From the NCBI GenBank assembly GCA_030435675.1, contig CM059623.1:14106092-14170091 (forward strand): DNA of 64,000 nucleotides. Direction: 5' to 3'. How positions within the stretch are numbered: position 1 is the stretch's first letter; each line of letters starts with the position of its first letter. Source of the stretch: Steinernema hermaphroditum. Lineage: Eukaryota > Nematoda > Chromadorea > Rhabditida > Steinernematidae. This document shows, one piece after another, positions 31,523 to 44,900 of this stretch. The notes beneath the pieces were generated by a model. That model was not told the origin of the DNA and ran no database searches. It was given only the letters and a program-made list of their open reading frames with translations. The position numbers were made by a program, and so were the translations under genes.

Positions 31523-32716
31523 ATGAATGCCGCCTTAGCGTTACGTTTTTCGCTTCTCTTTCTGGTCACTTCGGCAGAACTACAGGTGTGCTCCCTTTCG
31601 TCTTCGTTTACTGGTTATTTTTAGCTTATCTGGAACGAGACTATCCTGCATATTCCGAGAAATGAACTGTCACTACTTCAGCTGCGAAAGGAGATCGACG
31701 TCAAGGATGATCGTCTGAAATGTGCCAAGTACGCGCATGAAAAATGGATATTTTCACGATTTATTCGATTTCAGCTCACGTGTGGAAGTGGCTCTCTCCG
31801 ATGGCGCCATCTTCACCTACTCTGTCGACAGTTCTATCCGCATTTTCGTGAACTGTGATAATCGTACGTATCTTTTCCATGATTAGCGGGTGATTATGAG
31901 TTTTTAGGCATTTGCAAACACTTTACTGAAGAGCGGATCGTGTTCGGACGCCCGCGATGGTCGCGAACTCTCCGAGTTGACATAGAATACAGCTATGCGT
32001 TATTGAAAGTGACTGTTGACGGTGTTAAACTGCCAAATGTAGATTGCAGTATGTTTTTGTTTGTGTTTTGCTTGAAAATTAGGCATCATGTGTTTCAGAT
32101 AATATCGCGCGATTGGCGGCTGTTCGGTTCTTCAGTGAAAGCGGATGCAACTACACGAGGCACTCCAAAGCACTGATTTCGCCTCATATTGCCAGAAGTC
32201 GTCTTGGAATCGATGTAGCGCCTATAATCGCTAGAAAAGCAGCCGCACATGAAGAAAAAAGACGTCAGTTGACTATATTAGGCGCGAAAATCACCAGGCA
32301 ACCATGTAGAAATCTCCGTAGCAATCCGTACTGGCTGAGTATGGGACGAAAGGCCTCTGACAATGGTAATATCTACATCGAACGTCTCAAGCACGATGAC
32401 GATCTTCTACAAGGAATGGTACCACATCTCTCTTCTGTTCTACTCCCTTTAATTCTTATTCTAGATCGCTGCGCTATACCTTATTTTGTGCTGCTCATTT
32501 GTGTGGCTTCAAGCGCAGACGACGTATATGCGAGCGGCGGCCAAGAAGCGGTACGAGAGGAGGAAGAATCGGCCGGTTACCTTCATGAAGATCACCACTC
32601 CTCGCATGAAGGACGTCCAGAAGTACATCGAGAAGAGCAAAGTTATTCTGCGAGCGGCCTACCGCATTCCAACGGAGTTTGTGACCGAAAAAAATCGTCA
32701 GAGGCTTCAGCAGTAA
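31523..32716 (+). CDS. single-pass membrane protein, nematode-specific
   Basis: Six exons join in phase: 31523-31585, 31625-31728, 31775-31863, 31908-32048, 32099-32418 and 32465-32716, giving 322 residues. A signal peptide (MNAALALRFSLLFLVTSA) is followed by an ectodomain of about 210 residues. It holds four scattered cysteines in the first half and a beta-rich look (SRVEVALSDGAIFTYSVDSSIRIFV, WSRTLRVDIEYSYALLKVTVDG). A transmembrane helix (IAALYLILCCSFVWL) starts exon 6. The cytoplasmic tail of about 65 residues is strongly basic (KKRYERRKNRP). No family is recognised; the topology suggests a type I surface protein. A tRNA-Lys gene follows 72 bases later. Confidence 0.65.
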
Positions 32717-32788
32717 CGGCGATGATAAATTCATTTTTTTACCTTTTGGCGTTGGAAGGAAAGGAAGATGGTCAGTGCTTTCACTGAC

Positions 32789-32861
32789 GCCCGGTTAGCT
32801 CAGTCGGTAGAGCACCAGACTCTTAATCTGGCTGTCGCGGGTTCGAGCCCCGCATCGGGCT
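32789..32861 (+). tRNA. tRNA-Lys (CTT), copy 1
   Basis: GCCCGGT acceptor, D-arm TAGCTCAGTCGGTAGAGCA, anticodon loop CTCTTAA (CTT), T-arm GCGGGTTCGAGCCCCGC and 3' ATCGGGC. All stems pair; no intron. Confidence 0.97.
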
Positions 32862-32965
32862 AATTTTTTCTTTTTGTTATTTATATTTGATTTTTCCCTT
32901 TTTCTAGCACTAAGAAACGACTTTTATGTAGTTTATTGATAGATAAAAGTCTCTTATTTACGGGT

Positions 32966-35900
32966 TCATACTTCTACCGTAGTCCTCAACCCGATAACGA
33001 CGTCATCGACTGTTTGCATCATTTGCACAAAGGCGAGCTCATTGTAGAGAATGTCGGTGATCTCGAAGACGATCTGGTCCCTTAGTTCACCAAGTAGTCC
33101 AGCGCCTTCATACTGCGGGAGAGTCGAATTGAGGATTGTTGAGAGTTGGACGTCAAAACGATCGGCAGCGCCTCGATTCTCACCTGGGAGGGCTACGTTG
33201 GTGGCTCGTCTGAGAACAACCGCAGAAAGGCTGAAACAGAGACTTATAAATTCTCGATTTTAAAGAATTTTTTTCTTGCAAGCCCTCTGTGAATGAATAG
33301 ACCCAGAAAGTCGATCTCATCCCCTCTAGGTTCTCTTTCCCCTGGAGGCAGCTTAATTACTTCGAAATGAGCGTCTCGTCCACGTCGTCGGCTTCGTGCT
33401 CTTTGATCCAAGGCAGGACGGCCTCCATAATCAGGCATATATCGCGTTCCAGCGGGCTCGTTGTCGCCGTACTCTTAGGCGATACCCGCGGCGAGACGGA
33501 GAGCCGATTCGGCGAGAGCTGCTGCTCGTCCTTGGCCGTAAAGGTGCGAATCCGTTCGAGCGTCCGCTGCTTCTCCAACTTCGCCCGACCGCTGCTCAAC
33601 TGTCGTTTCGCCTCTTCGGCGCGCTAAACGGTGACCTTAGCGGTTCTGTTGGAGGTCTGCTCGACGCACCGATTGTGATTCGCACGAGACTTTGCGGCTG
33701 GGGTCGTAATCTGGCGACGCTGAATGGGTGTGCGAGAGGGCGACGGAGGTGCACAGAGATTGAGTGTCGTCTTGGGTGATTGTATCCTGGAAGGCCGGTC
33801 AACTTATCGTCATGCATTGGGGGTGAATTGGGCAATCAGGCATGCAGTGGGCGAGAAGAGGGCACTGTCAAATAGGAAAATTTAGTTGAAACGTTCTACG
33901 AAAATCGACCCTTTTTGACTTAAATAAAAGGTTTTCTTAGCCATTCCCAACTGTGGTTCCGTACTTCACGAGAAATGGTTAATCAAACGCCCGATAAGGC
34001 AACTTCCTCTGCTGAAGAAATGTCTCAAAACAACAAGACGACGAGCACCAGACAACGACTAGACTTACAGTACCCTCCGTCGACAGCAGAGGAGTTAGTA
34101 CGCGCCACGACTCCGGTCTAAGCGAATCTCAGCCCAGCTTATAAAATGACGTCTAAGACTGTGGCAAAGCATTCACTTAACCGGCTCCATGGCACTTCAA
34201 ATGTGTGGAATATCTCAGCCAATACCATGCGGTTAGGGAAACGGGGCAAGGGGGTGGGGGACCGGGGGGCACACCTGGCGAAGAAGACACGGGTCGGCGG
34301 CGTTGAAGAGCGCGTTGATGGCCTGATCCAGATGCGCCACCGATCGGCCTTCAGTTAGCCGCGTTACCGCGTCGTTGAAGTACTGTAGCTGGGTGATGGT
34401 GGCGTTGAGGAGGGCATGTCTAAGCGCGGCTGAGGCTGACGTGAGGGGCTGGTAGCGGCAGTGCTGACAGCATCGAGGCGGTGTGTTTTGGAGCTAAAAA
34501 GGTGTGGTCTAGGTGGGTTCTGTGACGCTAACCCCCGTGTCTTCTAAGGCTTCGAAAAGTGATCATTTAAGCTCAGATGGTTTTTAAGGGGAGCGAGCTG
34601 GAAATGGTCTTTTGGGAGGAAGGCCAGGTAGGGTCTAGAGGCGAGGACAGGCAGCGTCCCGGTAGAACACAGAGCGGCGGAATGAAGCGCGGATTTTGGA
34701 GATGTGGCCCGACGGCACCGGCTTAAACAACAACTGTTGGTCTCGGGGCTCGGGTGCGGGCGGGCGGTCAGCGCAGGCGTTTTATTACAACCGAGCCGGC
34801 ATCGGCCGGCAGCAGTGTGGAGAGGCCCCCCGTCGTCAAAAACAAGCGCAGTTGTTTAGAGCTTAAGAGCTGTTGCTGTGGCCCGCGGGGCCCCCTGATC
34901 ACGACGGCGATCGATCGAACCTGCGACGCGATCTCGTTCAGCTTGGCCTGATGGCGATGGAGGCTCTGCTCGATGGAGCGTAGTCGGTCGTCGACGGGAC
35001 ACGACGACGACGACGAGGACATGCCGTTCTCGAAGTGGCGACGCACTTCCACCACAACCTAAAACGACGGCGATCTTGGCAAAAATTCATTTCTTAAGCG
35101 ATCGAAAGACACAGTCACAATATCATGCACAACACAGTTAAATACAAGAACGACATTCAAGGAGCATGCAGGCACTTAAACACGCCTAACCTCGTCCTCA
35201 TCCTCCTCCTCATCTGCAGCTTCGTCGCCGTTGGCTTCGGCCGCGCTGACGCTGACCTCTTCGGAACTAGCTTCCAACGAAGCCAATTGCTGCGCGAACT
35301 CCTCTTCGTCTTGGAAGTCGGAGCCGCTCTGCTGCAGCTTTTCCAAATGTTCACGCATCTTCGACAACTCGCTGAAAATAGGAACTACATGTAATTTATG
35401 ATATACTGAAGAAGTATCCCCTATATATAAATGGAGAACCGACGGGTCCGTTGGTCTGTGTGTGTGTGTGTGTTTTTCCGTGCGCACGGCGGAAACACCC
35501 AAACAAAATAAGGACCCCGAGGGGAACCGAACCCGACACCGCCTGCTTACAAACAGAGAACAGTTTTAGTCCCCAACTTCAGCTTTTTGCATGAGCGCCA
35601 ATCTTGCCGCCCGCAGGGCTATGGTGCCTTGCCGCCCGCAGTGCTATTGGTGTCTTGCCGCCCGCAGGGCTACAGTTTTTTGGCCCCAACTTCAGCCCTA
35701 TCCATGAGCGCCAATCTTGCCGCCCGCAGGGCTACAGGCTAATTGGCTTTTAGTACCTGGAGGGCGCGAATTCGCGCGCAGCCGGGTTTATAATATGATT
35801 AAGTGCTAATGAGACATACGAATTTGATTGTATCTGTTCAATCAGGAACCGTTTTTGAAATGTAAAATGATATGAACGCAATGAGATTTGAGGTAATACA

Positions 35901-38900
35901 CAAAAGCAGAACACGCTTAATTGTATTGTACCGCGTTTGAAACGAACAGAACAGAGTGAGATCATAAACTACATGTAATACGGATTATTGTGAATGATTA
36001 AGATGTATTACCAATAACTTGAACTTGAAGACTCATAGGAAATCATGCTTTAGAGTGAAAACGTTCCCTTGACAACAAGACTAGAGCGAAATCGGATAAA
36101 AACGGTATTATTCACTTATGGACAGGTCATGAACATGCACTTTAAATCTCTAACAGGTCAATACAGAAACCTAAACCTGCAACTAGGAAAGAGGTTCCTT
36201 GGTAACAAGGCCAGAGCGAAATTTTATAAGAACGGTATTATTCAGCCGACCATTTTCTGCATCTGCCAAATGATATAAAACAGGGATATGGATATACATA
36301 GATATGTTATTTCTCCTTATGGACAGGCCACATTAGATATCTAGCTGGCTTACACAGAAACCTAAACCTAGCCCTACTATTTCATTCTGGACAGTGAATC
36401 CCATTTTTCCAGAATCTAACGTAAGTAAAGCTGCTATTAATTGAAAGCAGATTAAGATCATAAAGTAGATCGCTCGCTCAACATTCGGTCAAATATTGAC
36501 TCCTGAAACCTTTCTAGCGAAGTTGTTCATAGTGATGGTCGTATTGGTTTTTTTTGGTGCTGATTTCGATCAGTGAGACGTTTGATGTATCAGGATTTCC
36601 AACACGTAGGCTGGGCTTTTCAAAAGAATAATGGAGGGACAAAAAAAGGATTTAGGAAGGATCTAGATTAGAAGTTGCCGACACACCTGAAGCGCACTGA
36701 TTGTCTCAGATCTATTGGGCTGACCCAGTCTTTCTCACTAGTATGGCTTGAAAAGGGGTGCGTCCAGATTAACTTATATATTTCGTAACGAATATTGTAT
36801 CATGATTGCCTACCTTAGCTTTGTCTTGATGCTGTCTGCCTTCATCTCCGTCTGAACCTCTGGCGTCTGAGAGAGCGTCTCCAACTGCGACCGAATGACA
36901 CTCATTCGATCGCGTCGTGCCGCTAATCGAGCGAACGATTCTCGAATGAGAGCCCTGAAGATAGCCGCATGAATCTTAAGCAAATTTCCCACATCGCTTA
37001 CTCTCTCTTTTCGGCCTCCTCGCGCTCTTTTGCCTCCTTCTCCTTCAGCTCCTTGTGACGCTGAAGACGACTCTTCGGCTTCGACTTCCTCTCCGCTCCG
37101 TCGCTGTCGTCTTCCTTCTCCTCTCCCGCCTCGGACTCCTCTTGGCTATCGTCGGCGGCGAGGACGGGAACTCGCAATCCGGACGTCTAAAACAACGAAC
37201 ACCGCTGCGAATTAATCTTTGAGAAACATCATCGACGTGTTTATCTCTATGTGTGCTACCCGCCACTGCTGTCGCCCCCCTCGGGCCTGAGCCGAGCCCT
37301 ATCCTCCGCCCTTTGACTCATCTCCCGGGCACACAAGTACTACTACCTCGAGATCGACCTCTTTGGTCACGTCCTCCTTCTGTGGGCTCGCTTCGGCCCC
37401 GGCCAGCATTCCGCGCTCGATGACCTTTTTCCGGAGCCGCTCGAGCGTCTTCTGCTTCCGGTCCAGTTGGCCGCTCTCATTCGACACTGAAATCGATTGA
37501 TTTAGCTTCGGGGGGTTGTAAATTTCACGGAGATGAGGTGATGGGGGTCAGCGGCGGTTGCGAACAGGAACTGCACGATGCATAAACATTACGAAGTGAG
37601 CGGTGAGTGACAAGAGGGCTCTGGCACGAAAGAGATCATATGTAGGTTAACAGAGAAATGGAAGTAACAAAACGAAAGACGCTTCCTATGCTGGTCGATT
37701 GTGCCTTCCTTGACCACGAGGATAAACCAGAAACATCACAGAACGCATGACAAACCCTAATGAGGTCTATGATGTTGAAGCAGGGCCATGGACTAGAGGC
37801 CAGATTTGGAAACTGTTTACTACGCTCAACGTCTGGTTTTAGCTACAATTTCCTGCTACTTATCTCAGTTCCATAGCATTCTTATTGTTGTCTGTATTCA
37901 GTTTACTGTACTTTTCTAAAAGTGCAGATCGATGCTATTTATAAATAGTGATAATCACCGTCCACACGTCCATCATGTCTTGAAATGCTGTTGATAGGAC
38001 ATAACGCTGTTTTGTAATAAATAACAAATCATTTGTAGCTCATCACTCATGTTGACCTCGTGATTCTGAGTCCTCAGCCTGTACCCTTATCCCAAAAGTA
38101 TCTCTACAATAGATTCCCTGAATTCTCCATCGCATTCCGTGTTGTGATCGGCTTCTCAAAATCGCCGATTTGTCACAAGTGTCTGGAAAACATTTGACGC
38201 TTCATGTTGAGCGGAGATATAAAAGAAGAAATTGACAAATCGACGACATCGAGGAAAGATTTATAAGAAGAATGGCGAGCTGTTTACTTCGTGACCATTG
38301 ACGTAATTGTTTTGCGTCACGAAAGGGCCGTTGTTGTTTGGACAAGGAACCATGTCAGGTCAGCTGATCTTTAAAATGAGGTGGATTTTAAGGTCAGATG
38401 TGCTTTTTGGTGGATTGAATTTTGAGGTGTGATTCTAGGTTTCCTCTAGGTTCTCTTTAGGTTAACTTAACCTTGAAAACCACGACATTCGTGCACAGAG
38501 TTTATCGCTGCAGTCCGGCGTCTATAAGAGAACTTAAAGCAAGCCGATCAGCAACGCTGAGTGGTCGATTCGGTTAGCGTGTTGGCTACAAATTTCAAGG
38601 TCGGAGGTTCGGCCCCTCGAGGAGTCGAACCCCGACCCGAAATATGGTGGTTAAGACGCTAACCGAACCGGCCACACTGACACGTTGTTCCTCTTACAAA
38701 AACAGCCTGTAGTACAAGAGTCCTGCTTCAGAGTGTCCCCAAACACCTCCCTAGCACCCTATCCCTAATCATGATCCTATATCCAAAGCTGCAAACTGCA
38801 AAGCCCAATCCCCTCTTGACATCATTAATCCCCCAATCCCCGCTAATCGCCTCCATTACCGCTTCCGCCGACGGAAGCGCTAAATCATCGACTCCCGATC

Positions 38901-41900
38901 TCCGGCGCAACGTGCTCTTCCACGGCTTCATCGTCTCGCGTTGCAAAAGAGCTCTTAACGAGCGGCGCATCCTCTCTCACCATATGCCAATTGAATTTCC
39001 ATCATTTTTTTCGGAGACGCATTTTAAAAATAGATTAAAGATAGAGAGAGAGGGGCGGCGAGTGCGCACGCTGTAAAGCCACCGATGGACGACGGCGCTG
39101 TAAAGTGGACGCCGATGGATGAGCTGCTGTTGGAGGAGAAGAAGAAGAAGTTGAGTGAGGCGATTTGATTCGATTCGGGAGAGGCTGGATGGGTGGGGGA
39201 CCGGCGGCGGATGCGTCGCCATATCCGTTTTGCCAATCAGATGGATGGTGGCAAGACAAGGGGTCGTTGTTTTCGATTTGGATCGCTTCGGGATGGGAGG
39301 CTGTGGATAGCCTGAGGCGATCGGAGGGACACAGCCCGAGGGGGTATTTGCCGGGAGAGGTTGGTGGTGGAAATGTGAGACGCTAAGAGGGACCTCAGAG
39401 CTACTTAATTGATTTTTGCCTCTAAAGAAGTGGATTGCTTTGCGAGATTAGTGGAAATGTTAAAAAAGAGTCGTTAAGTCGGATGAAGTAAATACCAATG
39501 GGGGTTTTGCATGAGAAGGATTTGTCTGACCAGTCATTAAGCGGTGGATCTTTGTCACTCTTTTTCGTGACCCAGGAGATCCAAGAAATTATAGAAGAGA
39601 CTCATATCGAATAGAGATTCACTTCAGCTACATCCACTTTTATAATTTATACTTTTACTCAGCCTACTTTCCCATGCAAGGCGCCACTTTGAAAGCAGAC
39701 GGACACTGGCATCAGTTGTTTTTCCGCTTTTCCGCAAATGCCGACGGCCACTTCCAGTGAAATGTCGTGCGAGAGCGATCTTTGACGCCTCGCAAATAGA
39801 GGAAGCTTTCGGCAATCAAGCGTAAACCAGAACGACCACTCAGCACTCATTGTAAGGATCGGTAAACACCTTCTTGTTTAGTAGAATAGACACTTAGTCT
39901 ATATCCACATCCTCCAATTCCAGTGTCTGGATAGAAATTCCAGATTCATACAGCTATAGTAAAAGACAGCCGTATGTCCTTTTTTTAAGAAAAACGTATT
40001 TGCTTTTAACAACAAGTCTGCTTTTCTTCGTTGTTTTGAAGATACCATATATCAACATGAAGGTATCCAGGCTCATAGGAGCCTTTTGGCAATTTAGCGA
40101 AAAGGACATGTGCGTAAACAACATTTCAATGCCTCATTAAAAGATCCCACGATGAGGCAGATGAGCGTGAACTCACAGAATACCAAACAATGATCCAACG
40201 AGTCCAAACCGGGGCGCTCAATTCTATATAAAATGGAAGCAGTATAGTAGATATATTGAAGCACCCGGAAAGACTTCCGGTGTCTATGGAAACCTCAGTG
40301 GCTTCGAGAAACCTCTCATTGACGGGATGAAAAGTCCACCCGCTCTAGAGAACAATCAAATCTACGTAGGTAAACAACTTCCCTCAGAGCACGTCAAAAA
40401 CAACACATCGGCTTTGAGCGCAAAAAAAGCCACCCACGGCGGCGTCGACGCCTCTCATATTCAATTCGAGGCGACAACACAAATATGAGGGTCTCTCCGG
40501 AGTTTGTGCGGGCGCGCGAGAGCGGAGCAGCGGATGGCAACAGCGGCCCCGGCGCCGGGGAGACTCCTCGTCGTCGTGGCGGCGGGGCGCTGAGCCGAGG
40601 CACTCGACAGGGCCGGACTTGAGGCCGTTGTCGTCTCCCTCTCCATATTTATATTATTGGATAGCGGCCTTGCGGTCGTGAGGACGAGGCCTCGCTTGAA
40701 ACGCGCTAATCCGATTCGTGGCGCGCCGCTTCGAAAAGAGACTTCATCGCCGATCTGCGTGGAGACTGCCGATGCAGGCTGCCGGGAGGTGACTCCAATT
40801 AGCGTGCAAAACGGGAGCGCATCGTCACTGACTGGAGCTCAAGAAGCGGCGGAGTGGTCGAGGAAGAAGCGCAGGATTGATCGGAAAGAGTGAAGACATG
40901 CCGCTGGCGATGAAAATTCAAATGAAGAGAAGAAGTGCGCGCGATTTTTTGCACCGGATTTAATTTTTGAGAAGAACGGGGTTGAGGAAAAGAGGAGGAC
41001 TTCCTTGGTTGTTATGCATGAGGAGAAAAGGTATTGAAACCGTGGACAGGAAGACGAATCCTTGAAATGATGGATATTCAGTCGATCAAAGGGATCGATG
41101 TACTGGGAACTTTCTAACGTGTACGCCTCGATCTAAGAATTGGCGCAGAAGCTCCGACATCTTTCGGTCAATTCCTCCGATTTCGATGTAATTTGGAACT
41201 TAAATAACAAATTTTCACGCAGCCATACTTTAGTGTCTAATAAAAAAGATCTGTTTTCAATAAATTGCGGTGAGGGGATCATATGGTAGGGTGATGATCT
41301 TCTCACAAGGAACCCTTCTGAAGTGTACGACTTTGATCGATCACAGATTAAAAGTGGCGCACAGATACGTTAACCCCAAAATCTCGTCGGATTATGTAAA
41401 CCCCCTTCTAAAGGTTTGGAAGGTTCATATAACTATAGTGAATTTGGCCAAGTCAGTCGCGAAGTCATGGGAAGCTGTCTATGTGGTCGAACAAGGGGTT
41501 GCCATTTTTCGCGTCCGGGTTCGACTCCCTTTCCGGTCATTTCTTTTAGTTACGTCTGTTTTTTTATAACAAGGAGTGACCCGTTCGAGCTTCTCTTGCT
41601 TGATCAATAAATGCACACAACAACGAAAGACAAGGAGTCCGAGATTGATGGGACATTTCAAGCGGTTCTACTGCCGATACAGAGCAACTGCTCGGTGTCA
41701 TATTGCGCAACTACGGTATGATGCGGCACCGATATCCGGCTTGCAATTACCATAATGAGCTCTGAAAAGCTTCCCAAAAGCAGGATTTGCGACCTAAGCA
41801 GATTGAGTACCCCGTGATATCTAAGCCGTGTGAGTCATGCATACGGCAGTTTGCATTTAGTGACAAAGCGATTAACGTAATCTTTAGAAGTGCTTAGGAA

Positions 41901-44900
41901 GATTCCGCGCTGTTATGACGATGAATGATGTATGCCTCTCACAAGACGTCTCATTAGGGTCTTTTTCACGTGATGGACAGTAAGACAATCTACTGCAGGT
42001 GGTGACTACGGTAGCCGAACAAAAAAAGTTGTTTGCGACCTAGTGTTACTGAGAAAACAGGTGTCATTTGTTAATTAAAATCCCCGTTTTCACGCGGACT
42101 TTGTACCTATTTTGGTGGATATCTGGAGATGTGTTACGGTAACCGGTAACCGGTTACCGTATACCCATGACATCGTTTCGTTTGCCTTTTAGATAATTCG
42201 AACTCGCCGAGATGGCCCCAACATTATGAAAAACATGCCCTTTTTCTGAAGGTAGAGATCTATTCATCGACTTCAATAGAGAAACATTGCCCTGGGACTC
42301 AAATCTCAATCTGGAGATCTTATCGATATACACAAACATAGGGTAATTTGGGCAAGACAATCCACCCATAGATTGGCATACCCAAATCCGCTATGACAAC
42401 GAAGGCTCGAAGTTGATCCCAATGACCTACAGTACCACCCCCCCACCACAAACAGCGCGCATCACGATTAAAACGGCCTCTCTCCCACGACCAAGACGGC
42501 GCTCACTCCACAACTTCTTCTCCTTCTTCTTGTGCAAGTTACATCGCATCGCACATTCCATTCATAGGCGCATCCTCGCAGAATACATTTAAAGCTCATC
42601 GCGCATGGATGGGAGACGCCGTCTCCGCCGCCGCCACACCGAGGAATTCCGGCATCGTCGCCGAGGTAACCAACGGAACTTACGTCGATTGCGGGTGCTA
42701 CGATACTGGCCGGCCGCTGCCAGCTCCTCCTTCACCTGCGCCGCCGTTTTCTGCTCGCGTGTCGCCTTCATGAGATGACGCTGAAGAGAGGATTGATGAG
42801 AAGGGGAAGCACGGAAGAGGGCCTGCTAACCTTTTCTTTCAACAACTGGAATCTCTTTGAAAGTTGCTCATTGATCTGCTGGCCCTTGGCCACAGCCTCT
42901 GACAATCGGACCATCTCGGCCATCTCCTTTTGCAGCAGCTCCAATGCATCTTCACTATCAGAATCTTCATCTTTGCCTTCCTCCTCGACCTTCTTATCTT
43001 CCGATTTCTCAGCACCCTTAGCCGCAGCTTGGACAATCGACTCATTAAGGGTCTGACGCAGGTCCTTCTGTTCAGCCTCGAAATCTTCAGTGGCATTCTT
43101 TCTAATCCCCTAAGGAAGCATGTCAATACCGTAACCCAATGCCCCCACCTACCACAATGGAATTCATTGTATCGATGTATTTCTCCTCCATCTCACTGAG
43201 AATCTCATAATGAGAAAGACACTTGGCCATCATCTCCTTCTCGGCATCCTAATAGCAAAGTTTACCGTAATCTACGACCACAATCACTTACCGTAAACTG
43301 TCCATTATTCTCCTTCTCAGCCTTGTCCCGCATCTGGCGAAGAACGCTCAGCAGAGCGGCCTTCTTCTTCGAGAAGAACGCGAGTCGTTCCTTCACCGTA
43401 TCCTCGTTGGCGACCTAAAGGAGCGGAATGAAGGCATCGAGGCACAATGGCGCTCGTTGGCACGCGCGAAAGCGTCGACACCTGCGTGTGAGCCGGTGAC
43501 CGGCGGTGCTAATTAATTTCTGGCTATAATTCGGGCTGCATGGGGAGAGCGGATTGCGGCGCGGCGTAAACATGAATTATGGAGAGATGTAATTAAGAGT
43601 TTCTGGATGGGCGCATGACATGTGGATCTAACGTAACATTCATTCATTGTCTGCTGCTAATTAAGATCACGTGAAACGTGGGTTGAACTAACGAATACAG
43701 GGCCCCGAAGGAAAAGCGGCCAAAATAGGTTTCCTGAAGTTTTAAGTAAGTCCGATAGAATCTGGTCTTTCATTTGGGATCAGTTGGGACACCCCCCCTT
43801 GGAATCAGTCGGGTCGCGGATCACTCATTCTGAAGGTATTCCAGGGATGACTCAACGGAGTTGCTACGTAGCCAAGGGTTTCGTTTTGATTGCTTTTAGA
43901 TAGACTTTTAGAGACGTTTGCCGGATTGGCTTGTCTTTCTAAATAAAACGATGGCGATTCCTCTGCAGGTGTTGCCTGTTCAGGAAAAAACTGATTTACG
44001 GAGAAGATAACGACCACCAGGTGACTGGTTAGTTGCGAACTGAATTTGGAAACTGCGGGAATAAGAACCAGAAAAACAAAAAACATTGATATTTGAGCTC
44101 GAGTAGGCTTGATTAAGAAATCCATGAATAGAGTTGGGTTTAAATGGATTGGATCGTCTAGTTCAGCCTAATGAACACAGAAGCGATACGTGAAAGCAAC
44201 GTATATGTGGCACATGACCCTTCAGACAACTACCGTATCCCCTTAAAGATCTTCTCAGTTGATCCACTCACTTTACCAAAGCAGATCCGCGAAGAGCGGT
44301 TGTATAGGCCTCAACTTTGCACTATTATATGTCTATAGACTCCTGTCACCCTTCCACCCTTCCTCAGACTTCCATTCCACGCTCATTCACCCGTCAGCCT
44401 AATGATCCGGTCGGTCGGTTTCTCCAAGATAACTGCTTATGCGACTCTGGCCCTTTTCGTACTTCTCCCTTCGATGATGATGTTGTTGTGCGCGTGGAAT
44501 TCGTTCTGGAAGTGGAAGAAGAAGCCGCGACAACGAGGTCAGTTCTTTGTGTTCATTCTTTTTCGATCGATTCTGATTGTTCAGGTTGGCGCGACGAACG
44601 GATTATCATTTTGAAGGCGTCGTTCAGCGAAAGCGAATTCGAAATCCCGAAGATAACCCAGTCGATGGAGTCTCTGGCGCCGACTCAGTCCATCGATACG
44701 CTCGACATCACTCAATCGCCATCGCATCGGTAGGATCTGATCTATTCTACCGCTTTTAAACGGACATGTTCAGTTCTCAGAGGTCGAAACGCAGTTCACG
44801 AAGGCAAAAATCGAATCCGGGCGATGAGATGAAAGATAACCACACGCAGGGGTCGTCGATGAGTTCGGTCCTGGAACCACAGGCTCCGAGGAAACCCGAG

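Noticed and set aside
32113..32787. 224-codon ORF through the membrane-protein gene
   Set aside because: It reads through the donor at 32419 in the wrong frame; splicing to 32465 gives the transmembrane helix.
35461..35740. Possible CRISPR-like array
   Set aside because: Only four short GC-rich units with no regular spacers, inside a eukaryotic intron; a simple tandem repeat.
42130..42160. GGTAACCGGTTACC palindrome as a regulatory operator
   Set aside because: A single short palindrome in a long intron, with nothing linking it to regulation.
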